Source: Chara braunii (taxonomy: Eukaryota > Streptophyta > Charophyceae > Charales > Characeae). Taken from it: a stretch of DNA of 64,000 bases. The position numbers and the translations under genes are program-made. Positions 11,699 to 23,700 of the stretch are shown here, one piece after another (positions within the stretch are counted from its first letter, which is position 1; each line of letters begins with the position of its first letter). Under the pieces are notes generated by a model. The model did no database searches, was not told the origin of the DNA, and saw only the letters and a list, made by a program, of their open reading frames with translations. The stretch lies in assembly GCA_003427395.1 (NCBI GenBank), contig BFEA01000017.1, positions 3,266,969 to 3,330,968 on the forward strand. The letters are read 5' to 3'.

Positions 11699-12791
11699 GC
11701 CAAAACATATTGAAAAATCGACAAAGATTGTGATGTCAAAACTTGCTTGCCCACTCACTAATTTGTTTTTTTTTCTCTTTTCACTTTTTGTTTTCCTTTT
11801 ATTTCGGGGCATGAAAAAAATTGTTATTTTTTCAAACCTTATTTTTAGGTTCTCTATTAAGTAAGATACACATACGTCATTATATATACAGGGTAACCGG
11901 CGTTCGGGACGGGCCGAATGCCCAAAATTGAACGCCCGAACGTATGGGACTCCTTGAGCATGCGTTCGCCCGTCCGGGCCGGACGCGGACCCCAAAGAAA
12001 AAAAAAAAAAAAAAAATGTATTGACGTCAGCTTCGGTTGGATTTAGGCTCGCTAGAGTTCAGATACAAAAAAAATCAAAAAATATGAAAAACAATATATG
12101 TTATGAAGAAAAATAAATTAAACAAGATTTGTCTGAGCATAACATTCAAATTCCTTACCAAATTTGAAATAAAAATAAAATCTAAAAAAAAAATAATAAT
12201 AATAAAAATAACGAAAAAAAAATAAAAAAATTAGTGAATGCACGAGCACGTTTTCAACACCGTCATCTTTGGCGATTTGTTATATTATTTTGGCATAGCT
12301 AAACGCCCTGAAATTTTCAAATGTTTACTTTACATAATGCAAAACCCACTAACAAAGTTTCAAAAAATAATAAAATTGTTTAAACCCCGAACTAAAGTGA
12401 AAAAAAAAAAAAAAAAACAATGTCGGCGAGCACGTTTTGACACCGCCATCTTTTGCGACTTTTTAATTCTTATTTGGCTAAGCTAAATGATTTCAAAATT
12501 TATAGGCATGTACCTGACGTCATGGACAACTCACAAAAAAAACTTTAAAAAACACAAATTATTTTTAGGCCCCGAAATAAGTTTTGGCGGGGGCCAAACG
12601 CCGTTGGGTTCGGACCCCGAACGCCTATACATACGGAGGTCTGCTCGGGGACCTCCGTATGTACGGGTTGGTGACCACTATATATATATACAGAGTTGCC
12701 GGCGTTCGGGACGGGCCGAGCGTCCGAACCCAAACTCCCGAACGTACGGGACCCTTTCGGAAGTCGTTCGGCCGTTCGGGCCGAACGCGGA

Positions 12792-12835
<44 letters not shown>

Positions 12836-13470
12836 GTTTTCAAACAATTTCAAAAAATATATATGTTATGAAAACAACTAAACTTAACAACATTTGCCTC
12901 GGCACTACATCCAAATTCTTTACTAAATTTGAATTAAAAATCAAATACAGAAAATAAACACTATGATAAAAATAAAAAAAAATAAAAAGAGAATTAAAAT
13001 GAGTGAGTGTGTCAGCACCTTTTCGTCACCGCCATCTTTGCCGATTTTTAATTATTTTTGGCATTGACAAATGCCCTGAAAATTTACAGATATGTTGCTT
13101 ACATAATCAATAACTCATTAAATGTTTTTCAAAAAATATTGTTTAGGCCCTGAAATAAAGTGAAAACAAAAAGTTAAAAGTGAAAAAAAAAACAAAATAG
13201 TGAGTGGGCGAGCATATTTTGACACCCCCATCTTTTACGATTTTTAATACTTTTTTGGCTTAGCAGAATGGCTTCCAAATTTATAGGCGTGTAGGTCACA
13301 TCATAGAGAACCCACAAAAAACAATTCAGAAAAAAAAAACTTATTTTTAGGCCCCGAAAAAAAATTTGGCAAGGGCCGAACCTGGAGGTATTCGGCCCCC
13401 GAATGGGACCCCGAACGCCCGAACGTTCGGGGGCCAGCCTGGGGCCCCCGAACGTTCGGCCAGGTAACCT

Positions 13471-13527
<57 letters not shown>

Positions 13528-14300
13528 ACCGGCGTTCGGGACAGGTCGAACGCCCGAACCCGACACCCGAACCCGAACGCCCGAACGTATGGGACCCCTT
13601 GGGGATACGTTCGGCCGTTCGGGCTGAACACGGACATAAAAAAAATAAAAAATAAAAAAAGTCATCAAACAAATATGAAAACAAGATATGTTATGGAGAA
13701 AAATAAATTAAACAAGATTTGCCTGAGCATTACATCCGAATTCCTTACCAAATTTGAAAGAAAAATAAAATACGGAAAACAAATACTAATAATAAAAATA
13801 AATAAAAATAAAAAGAGAATTAAATTTAGTGAGTGCGCGAGCATGTTTTCGACACCGCCATCTATGGCGATTTTTTTTTTTTTTTGGCATAGCTATATAC
13901 CCTGAAAATTTATAGATGTGTACTTCACATAATACAAAACCCACAAAAAAAATTTCAAAATATAATAAAATTGTTTACACCCCCAACTAAAGTGAAAACA
14001 AAAAGTAAAAAGTGAAAACATACGTGGGCGAGCACGTTTTGACACCGCCATCTTTGGCCATTTTTAATTCTTATTTGGCTTAGCCAAATGACTTGTAAAT
14101 TTACATGCCTGTACCTCGCGTCATAGACAACGCAAAAAAAACAATTCAAAAAGAAATAATTATTTTTAGGCCCCGAAATAATTTTTGGCGGGGCCCAAAC
14201 GTCGTAGGGTTCGGACCCCGTACGGGACCCCGAACGCCCGTACGTACGGAGGTCTGCCCGGGGACCTCCGTACGTACGGGTTGGTGACCCTGTTTTTTTT
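11699..14300. repeat. array of CCGAACG-ended AT-rich repeats
   Basis: Successive copies of a non-coding unit. Each has GC-rich ends such as GGCGTTCGGGACGGGCC and CCCGAACGTATGGGACC, a poly(A) run, and the segments TATGTTATGRARAAAAATAAA, GACACCGCCATCTTTGGC and GATTTTTAATTCTTATTTGG. The GACACCGCC segment recurs at about 12258, 12440, 13029, 13224, 13851 and 14040, and reversed near 11720. Parts run in both orientations, as in nested foldback elements. An (AT)24 run sits at 13473-13521. No coding frame of interest is present. Confidence 0.75.
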
Positions 14301-15819
14301 TAATGGGCGTTATTGCGTAGTTTGAGTGTTTGTTTCTCGTTGTATTCATATTTTTTACTCATGTTCGTAATTTCTTTGTTCTTGTTCATTTCGTAAAATC
14401 CCGACCACATTGAGATCATGTTCGCATTAGGGAACTTTTGTCATGTCTAAGATTTATGTTTATGACCAATGATTCTTGTTATATTTATATGAATTTTATT
14501 GTGAGTTATCATCACGGTTGTGAGCATATAATCTCATTCCTCATATATCAACATGTTCGTGGTCTGCTTTGCTTGCGCTCTTAATTCTCTTTATCTAAAC
14601 CATTGTTTATACTTTTGATTCTACTCGAATCGTTTCTAATTGGTTTCCTCTTATTCGATCTCTAATTTGTGTTTACCTCATTTTTGTGATACTGTCCTGT
14701 GGTCATCATAATTGTCCGTCGAAATTTGGTTCTAGTGGTAAGCTAAGAGGAAGCATCAAAGTAGCATAGATGACCGTTTAGAAGAAGAAACGGATGAGGT
14801 AAGTGACGAGGAGTTGAGACTTGTCTGCTTGTAGTTATAATTAGTTGTCATTGCCACAAAGGTTTAAGATATTTGGTGCACAAGCGAATACCTCATCACT
14901 TGTAGGCGATCATCGACAACCCCGACACGAGTTGCACAACTTTTTACTTTTATTACGAGAGACTTTATGCATACGTTTTTGGAGATAAGCGACATAATGA
15001 GAGGTAAAAAAATAAGATAAGAAAGATAATTGAATCGATACAAAGTTTGCTTTGTGGATGACACTTGTGACTCTGACACCATCGACATACTATATACACT
15101 GAGAAAGATATTTCGTTAGTCGTAAAAAATAAGGAAAGGAAAGAAAATGAGGAGTGGGAAACGAGAAGGGAGAGCAGGGTAGTGGTCAAAAGAGTTGATA
15201 ATCGTATTGAAGTGAATCAACTACCGCGCACTTTGTATAAATCAGTTTGTTCCTAAAGTAGTGATTCCTTTGTTTATCTGTAGTCGATCTTTAACCCAGT
15301 TATTCCTCGATTCATATTTATCTATATATTAGTGATTGTGAAGTTTATCGGTTATGTTTTATCAAATCCTTTTAGAGTTTAAAACTTGGGTCATGTTCAT
15401 ATTCATTTGTTTTATTCATTGTTATATTCAAGTTGACACTTATGAAGTTTCGTAACGGTCAGTCACGTTCAAAGTTGTTTGACTTTATAAGGCTTATGTA
15501 CATATGTTTCTTAATGGTCGTTGCTCATAGGTTCTTCGTGCCCGATTATAGTCTAACCAGACCATGTTCCTATTATATTAATCTGGACCTTAGGCCGCCC
15601 ATCCGCTGTGGGAGCTCTATCATAACTTTGGTTGAAATCTTAAAGCAAGGAACTTGAAGGTGAACTTTCATCCTATATACCATTATTTTTACTACCCTGT
15701 ACAGGTTTGTGTTTATCTGTGTTTAACTTAATATTTTTGAATATTTCTTATGGATTAAACTATAATCAATAAAACATTTTTTTAACAAATAATTTTGTTT
15801 AAAGAAAGTTTGAAAATGT
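14301..15819. other. AT-rich spacer, nothing recognised
   Basis: Very AT-rich, no open frame above 75 codons with credible composition, no tRNA or snRNA pattern noticed. Confidence 0.5.
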
Positions 15820-16870
15820 TAGGAAGGTTTGAAGTGACGACTGACTGGGATTGAAAATAGTAGGATAAAAACTTTAGTGTGAGTCGTCGTACTACTTGTC
15901 TTAACTCAAACTGTTTGGTTTAAAAATCAGTAGGATAGAAACTCAAGCGTAAATCGTCTTGCTACTTATTGACTCGGAGGTTAAATTGTTTAGTATAAAA
16001 AGTAGTAAGATAGAGATTTCAACGTGATTTGTACTGCTATTTGTGAAAGTTTCTATTGATTGGTTTAAAAAGTAATACGATAGAGACTAAAGTGTGAATC
16101 ATCATACTATTTCTTTGCGTTTAAACTAACTGGTTTAAAAAAGTCATAAGATACAAACTTCAATTCGAGTTGTCATGTTGCTTATGTGCATTTTTAATCA
16201 TTGGTATTCAAGGAAGAAGGACAAATACTTAAGAGTGGATCATTCCACCGCTTGCTTATATCTATAATATTTTATTTTTAAAAACATACAAAAATAAATA
16301 TTATAAAAGTGTGAGTCATCATACTGCTTGCTTAATTTTTTACCACCTTGTAAAAAAAAAAATAAAAAAAATGGCTTTAGTATAAGTCGTCTACTTGTGT
16401 GCATTTAGACTTCATGGTATTGAGAAGTAATCGGATAAAAACTTAAGTGAGGATCGTTGTAGTAAGTGCCTCAATTTTGAGTGATTGGTTTCAAAGTTAG
16501 AATCATAGAAACTGAAGTGAGCGTCATCTTACTATTGGCGTGTATAATCACGTTAAAAGGTGGTCGAATAGAGATTCTAGTGTAGGTCATCCTAGTACTT
16601 GTCAGGATTTTGACTAAATAGTTTAGAAAGATATTATGATGAATACCTCATTCAGAGTTGTTCTACTATCTATTGGTATCTTATACTAGATGATTTTGAA
16701 ACGCAGTAGGATAAAAACTCTGGTGATGAAAGTCTTATTGTTTATTTCTAAATGGATTAATCAGTATTAAAGATAGTAGGATAAAGAATTCAATGAGGAT
16801 CGCCATACACCTTTTTGTATATGCATTGGTTGAATGTTAAAAGTGGAAGGAAAACAAGGGTTATTCTATT
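15820..16870. repeat. diverged tandem array, period about 70-71 bp, about 14 units
   Basis: A loose unit recurs: TAGGATAGAAACT, then AGTGTGAGTCGTCRTACTACT, then TGGTTTAAAA. Anchors of the first block fall near 15863, 15933, 16009, 16079, 16148, 16221, 16293, 16362, 16433, 16504, 16567, 16640, 16711 and 16779. The spacing is mostly 68-73. Units are strongly diverged, so a standard repeat mask could miss it. It has no coding frame. Confidence 0.75.
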
Positions 16871-19800
16871 GTTTTTTTATATTTACGACTGATTGGATAT
16901 TTATAATTTTGAGTTTGGTTAAGTCATACGATTATCTTTATAATATAATAAGAAATATATATTATTTTATAAAATGAAGTAATACCAGTATTACATAATA
17001 TCTCAATAGATTTGAAGTTTTAATTATTTGAAGGACAACTAGATTCGTATTAATAGGAAAGGTGTGGATATAATGTTTTCTGATGTGTGATTACATGTCA
17101 TATCGATTTATAGACTGTTACAGAAGGACTTGCTATGAATCCTCACTCATCTTTGGAACCCACACGTTAAAACAGATCTCTCTTGGAAAATCTATTTGTA
17201 TTTTATAAATGTTTTTTTTTTAAAGTTTATGTTATTCTAAATAATCATTGTCCAAACTATATTTTATTGATTAACCTTAAAAGAAAAACGTTTGTTTAGC
17301 AGTGAGAGGTTGCAAAATATGAGCGTAAAATAAATGAATGTGAACAAAGAGTATATTTCCTCATAATTGTGTAACGTGTTTGATTTGCTTTTGCAGGTTA
17401 GTATAATACATTTTATGTCCTGTATAGTTAAAAGATCAATAGTGAAAACCTTATGTTTATCGTGGCTTCGACGTTTACTCTTCTACGAGGCATAACTTTT
17501 GTATATTTGGTTCATACAATATTTTTTTTTGTTTTCTAGATGTTGATGAAAATATTCAAAAATTAAGGGACTACTTCATTCAACGTTTCTTCGAAAGGTC
17601 ACAAGGTTATGCTCATTTTTTTGCTTATGATTGAAAGGTAAAAAAAACATGTTTTTATTTTTTATTGTCGCTTATGTGAAAAAAATTCATTACATTTTTT
17701 TTGTATAACGACTTTTTCATGCAACTTAAATTTTATACGCATATGAAACGAGAAAGATTTTAATAATTAAGAGTCATATCGAGTAAGTTTAACCCCTTTG
17801 TGTGATGGGCGGGTAACCTATGTATGCCTACTAAACACTCAATATAAAGGGAATAACAGTTTTGAAGAGGGATAAGTTCATTCTAATTACGAATGATATA
17901 AAGTATCTCCCCATTTGTAATTATTAATTAGATTATAATATCCATGATAGCAAGACGAGATCGTTATTTGCTGAAGGATAACCAATCCAGTAAATTTTTT
18001 TTTTTTTATCACAGAGAAGTAAGGACGTGCAACTACTGATACAATTGTTTATCATCGAGAAGTGAAACTTATGAAGCACTATTCTTTCGGGAGTTAAGCA
18101 CCACATGCAACTCTGAAACCATCGAGGGATCACTCATCATCGATTACCATAAAGTTTATCACTATGTCAGTTTGCCATTCAACAGAAAAATTTCCATGTG
18201 AAATGAAAGTTGAAAAAACATTCCATAAAAAAAAACATTATTCATATTTATAAATTATCATTCCAATTTTTGTCCAATTCTAAAATTTTCAATTTAATTT
18301 GATAAGTTCCCGTCTAAATATGAGTTTTCCCTTCCAACTACATCTATTTGTTCAAGATGGAATTGAAGTCTGGACGAGTTTATGAAATGTTTTAATTAGA
18401 CTTTCATTCTACTACAACAAATATCGTCTAATTTAGATTGGATTAACCTATTTATGACTGGAAATCCTTACTTAAAATGACAGTCCAATTAAAATATTTT
18501 ATGAACTCATCCAGACTTTCATTCCATCTCTAGCATGCAGTTCAAATAAGAAGGGATACCCCATTCTTGGAAGGAAAGTTTTCAAGTAAGACGGAAAATT
18601 TTAAAATTTGAGTTACATTTTTTAAGATGAAATGGAAATTTAAAATTTAGAATGGTATTTTGCTCTAGAATGATTATTTAATTCTGGGAAATTTTTCTAT
18701 TGTTAGGTTTTTCATTATATAAAATATAACAGTTTAAGTATGTCAATATGCTTATTCGTATGACTCACTGCACGAGTTGTGTTCGATAAAAAAAAGTTAC
18801 GATATAAACACAGGAGACAGATGAGGATAAATATTATAAGCGAAAAAGTTCGATAGTCCAGTATATTTGAATCGTAAGTCGGTCCAAGGATCAACTCCCC
18901 GGAGTATGACACATTTACAAGTCAGTCTCATACATCTTACCACTCATAATCGCTATGCTACAAACGACGAAAAAACATTCGTGACTAACTCATCTCTGGC
19001 ACGGCGTGTAAAAGTTTTCACATGGGAGTTAGTAGTTCTACAAAAATATGTTTACCTAAAGGTACGAACAACTCATCGGGTAGAGGTAAGTTACACCTCG
19101 CGGATATCATAAGAGGCATAACTTGCGCACTCAACTCAGGCGGTGACTTAGTTTGTTACTACTCAATGTACATTACTCCTGCGTGAGATTATTATAAAAA
19201 TCTGTAGTTCGTCTACGAGTCTCTCAACGCTGCAATCAACAACACTGTTCGGATTCTTTATTATCTACTATATCAGATAATTTACCTCTCTAATTAGGTC
19301 ATTACTCTAGGGAAATATTTATTTTAGTCCAGTCGTATAAAACCATTACCATACAATAATTTAAATGTCAAAAGCAATACATTCAAAATTTTATTTTCTT
19401 GCTTATTCTTTTTCAATACGGTCGTCATAAAGTGCATAAATTTTATCTTTTGTTGTGTCGATATGTAAAGTCTCCACCACTCATAATGAAAGTTTAAAAA
19501 CATCACCTTGCAACAATTTCGGAACATGGAATAAATATACATTTTGTTTTCCAAATATTGTGGCAAACAAAGTATAAGCCAATAGAAAAGTTTAACTTCA
19601 ACAACATTTTTAATTCATCACACGAGGAGAAAAAAACATTGCCTTCAATAAAAAAATATAGGTTATTGTGAACTATAAACTAGCTTCTTGTGTATGAGGA
19701 AAATGTCATTTTATATTTTTACAAATATAAATAATAATAAAATTCCCCAACAAAATTTATATACCTTTAGGATATATGAAGCATTTCAATGAAGGTTTTT

Positions 19801-20980
19801 TTTTTTTTTTTCATTTAAAAGGAACTAGTTATTGCATTTCATAAAACGATATCGATCGTAACAAATGCAAAATAAAAAAAATAAATCTTTATATTTTTTA
19901 TTTTTTTTGCAATCATACGTCTTTTATTGTTTGTTCAAAAAAAGAACATTTGTTAGCAATAAAGGTTAATTTTCTAAACATCAACGTCGTGAGATTCTTT
20001 ATCACAATTTTTTTCATGTTGTTCATTATTGTACCTTTAGCTTAATTTTGTCTTTTAATAACCTATAGATTGATTGTTAAGTTATTTTATTTATGGATCT
20101 TATATGTTGTATTTCAAGTTTTATTAGTATTATCTAAAATATATTTTTTTTTCATAAGAGGGGATTTCATTTTGATTATATATTGTAAACTTTCAATTGC
20201 CTATTCGAATTTTCGAGTGTCGAACTTACAATATCAAAGTCTTTGCAGAAGTGGTTTCTCACCTCACTGTAAAGTAAAGTTTTCCACCCGAGATCATGCA
20301 ATAAATATGTTTTTCAATTATTGGTTAGTTCCTCATATTATTGACACAATTATTAATTTTTGAAACGTCGTAATTGAGACATTGTAATCGAGCTTCGACT
20401 CATATTTCAAGTTTTTTTAACCATAAAAAATGGCGTATTATAGCTCCAAAGTTGCAATACATTAATGAATGCAATATAACAACACGGTTAGGAAACGTAC
20501 TCGTGGCTTAATATTTTGGTCTACCCTCAATTGGCTGTCTCTCAACCCACTGGAGCGTCATACATGATGATACTCTCTGGCAATTTTTCGATATCTTTCC
20601 ATTGGTCACAGTTATACCTCGTTATAAATTAGTGTCGTGTTAAGCCTTAAGTCACCCCAACGAACTGACTAGCGTCTTTCTAGCTCGGTTATAGTTTTTT
20701 TTCCCCTGAATATCTGTACGGGGTCAATTATTGGGGGTAATAAGAATGTCCCCCAAGCCTAAGAGTGGGTACCGCCTTTCTAAATGATTCCAATCCATAA
20801 CTTGGGAGTTCCACCAAGTATAAATCGGCCTAACATCCTTTGTACAACAAAAAATCAGATCGTAAAATGTATGCAATATTTATAGTCAAAATTATGGCTC
20901 TCTATCAATCTCGGCTATGGCCATGCCACAGAGCGAGATCCCAATACATAAGAGTCCTCCTATCTAAAATCAAATTATAT
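16871..20980. other. AT-rich gene-free stretch
   Basis: No gene recognised. Two islands of more balanced composition (about 18860-19300 and 20480-20960) may be relics of inserted elements. I could not identify them. Confidence 0.45.
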
Positions 20981-21039
20981 TATAACAATGATAAAGAGTT
21001 ATCCTACGCTGCAATACATATATATATATTTTTTTTTTG

Positions 21040-22190
21040 TTTGTGACAATATATATATATATAAAAGGTTGCCTGCGTTTAGGACAGGCCGAACGCCCGA
21101 ACGTTCGGCACCCCCTCTCGACGCTTTGGGGCCTTTGTACATTTGGTCTGGGAACCTTGTATATATATATATATATATATATACATATATATAACCGGCG
21201 TTCGGGACGGGCCGAACACCCGAACCCGAACGATCGAACGTATGGGACCCCTTGGGGATGCGTTCAGCCGTTTAAGCCGAACGCGTCAAAGGGGAAAAAA
21301 AAAAAAAAAAGTCATCAAAAACATCTAAAAAAAATATATGTTATCGAAAAAAATAAATTAAGCAAGATTTGCTTGAGCATTACGTCGGAATTCCTTACCA
21401 AATTTGAAATAACAATAAAATACATAGAACAAATACTAATAATAAAAATAAAAAGAGAATGAAATTTAGTGAATGCGCGAGCATGTTTTCGACACCGCCA
21501 TCTTTGGCGATTTTTCATTTTTTTTTTGTAATAGCTAAATGCCCTGAAAATTTACAGATATGTACTTCACATAATACAAAACCCACTAAAAAAGTTTCAA
21601 AAAATAATAAAATTGTTTAGACCCACAACTAAAGTGAAAAGAAAAAGTAAAAAGTGAAAACAAACGTGGGCGAGCACGTTTTGACACCGCCATCTTTGGC
21701 GATTTTTAATTCTTATTTCGCTAAGCCAAATGACTTGAACATTTATAAGCATGTACCTCACACCATAGAAAACTCACCAAAAAACGTTTAGAAAGAAATA
21801 TATATTTTTAGGCCCAGAAATATTTTTTGGCAGGGGCCGAACGCCGTCGGGTTCGGACCCCGAACGCCCTAACGTACGGGCTGGTAACCCTGTATATATA
21901 CCGGGCAGTTCTATTTGACGATATATATATATAAATATCGTCACAAACAGAACTGTCTGGTAAACCGTTGGCAGAGAGAGAGAAGGGAATACATATATAT
22001 ATATCTATATATATATATAGATATATATATATACAGAGTTGCCAGGCCAAACGTACGGAGGCCCCTAAGCTGACCCCCAAACGTTCGGGCGTTCGGGTCC
22101 CCGTACGGGGCCCGAACTCGAAGGGGTTCGGACCCCGCAAAAAAATATTTCAGTATCTTAAAATTATTTGTTTTTTCTGATGTTTTTTTT
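21040..22190. repeat. CCGAACG-ended repeat copies, second cluster
   Basis: Same family as 11699-14300. There is an AT run (21158-21183), then GGCGTTCGGGACGGGCC at about 21196, a poly(A) run at 21296, GACACCGCCATCTTTGGC at 21493 and 21683, and an inverted GC-rich end at 22040-22140 (CCGTACGGGGCCCGAAC). Confidence 0.75.
21899..21995. mobile_element. short hairpin element with AT core
   Basis: CCGGGCAGTTCTATTTGACG, an AT core, then the near reverse complement CGTCACAAACAGAACTGTCTGG, flanked by GTAAACCGTTGGCAGAGAG. Related halves occur at 39563-39600 and 39728-39765, so this is a dispersed foldback family. Confidence 0.6.
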
Positions 22191-23700
22191 GTGATTTCTC
22201 TGTTATGTAAGCTACCAGTTTCTCAATTTAGAAGTCATTCTTTGGAGCCAAAAAATAATGAAAAATCGGCAAAGATGGTGGTGTCAAAACATGCTTACCC
22301 ACTTACTAATTAGTTTTTTTTTTCTTTTCACCCTGTGTTCCCTTTATTTCGGGGCCTGAACAAAATATTATTTTTCCAAACTTTATTTGTAGGTTCTCTA
22401 TGATGTAAGATACAGACATATAAAATTTCGTGGCATTTGACAAAGCCAAAAAAAAAAGAAAAATCGCCAAAGATGGCGGTGTCAAAAACTTGCTCGCCCA
22501 CGCAATAATTTCATTCTCGTTTTATTTTTTCTTATTTTCATTAATATTATTTATTTATTTTATTTGATTTTTATTTCAAATTTGGTAAAACATTTGGATG
22601 TACTGTTGAGGCAAATGTTCTTTAGTTTATTCTTCTGCATGTTTTTCGTTTTTTTTTGGCATAGCTAAATGCTCTGAAAATTTACAGACGTGTACTTCAC
22701 ATAATATAAAACCCACTAAAAAAGTTTTAAAAAATAATAAAATTGTTTAGACCCCTAACTAAAGTGAAAACAAAAAGTACAAAGTGAAAAAATATGTGGG
22801 GGAACACGTTTTGACACCGCCATCTTTGGCGATTTTTAATTCCTATTTGTCTGAGCCAAATGACTTGAAACTTTATAGGCAGGTACCTCACGTCATAAAG
22901 AACTCACAAAAAACAATTAAAAAAAAAATGATTATTTTTAGGCCCCAAAATAATTTTTTGCGGGGGTCGAACGCCGCTGGGTTCGGGCCCCGTACGGGAC
23001 CCCGAACGCTCACTTTCCCGGCCGGGCCAAAAAATAAAAAAATAAAATTTAACCTAGGCTAACAGAGTGACCCGGACCCACTTGTCCGATTGGGCAAAAA
23101 AAAAAATTTAACTTTTAAGAGAATAAATATATTTTATTTTTATTTTTATTTTATATTTTACAAAGAGATGTGACTTTGAGGCAAAAATTGTTCAGTTTAT
23201 TTTTCTGTATAACATAATATTTTTTAGTTTTTTTTTTTTTTCGGCTGAAATCTTATTTGGTCCTTGCACAGTCGCCCCCCCGGGAAAAAAAGGGACCCGG
23301 TTAGCCCGGCTCGTAGCCTAGATTTTAACTTAATTTTTTATTTTAAATATATTTAAAAAAAATTATTTGACCCTAAGGCAAAAATTATTTAGTTTATTTT
23401 TTTTGCATAACATAGTTTTTTTGAAGGGTTTTTTTTTTTTTTTTTTTTTTGCTATGACCCTACTCTGGTTCTTGCACGACCGGGCCATCCGCGAAACTAG
23501 GGTGACCCAGACGACCTTGCTGGTAGCCGAGGTAAGATTTTTTTTATTATATATATTTTATTTTTATTATTATTATTTTTTTCTCGTTCGCGTTCGGCCT
23601 GAACGGCTGAACGCATCTCTAAGGAGTCCCGTATGTTCGGGCATTCAGGTTCGGGCGTTCAGCCCGCCCCGAACACCGGTTACCTCGATTTGTTTTTTTC
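22191..23700. repeat. inverted and nested copies of the AT-rich repeat family
   Basis: GCCAAAGATGGCGGTGTC-type segments (22265 and 22470) run opposite to the cluster to the left. A direct copy follows at 22800. Between 23040 and 23530 are two copies of a related unit with ends like GTAGCCTAGATTTTAAC and the interior GAGGCAAAAATTGTTCAGTT. That unit is also found at 38530-38800. A final CCGAACG end is at 23588-23680. Confidence 0.7.

Noticed and set aside
15820-16870. Tandem C/D-box snoRNA cluster reading of the 70-bp array (minus strand shows ATGATGA in some units).
   Set aside because: Only a few units keep a box C-like motif and no consistent CTGA box D lies at a fixed distance.
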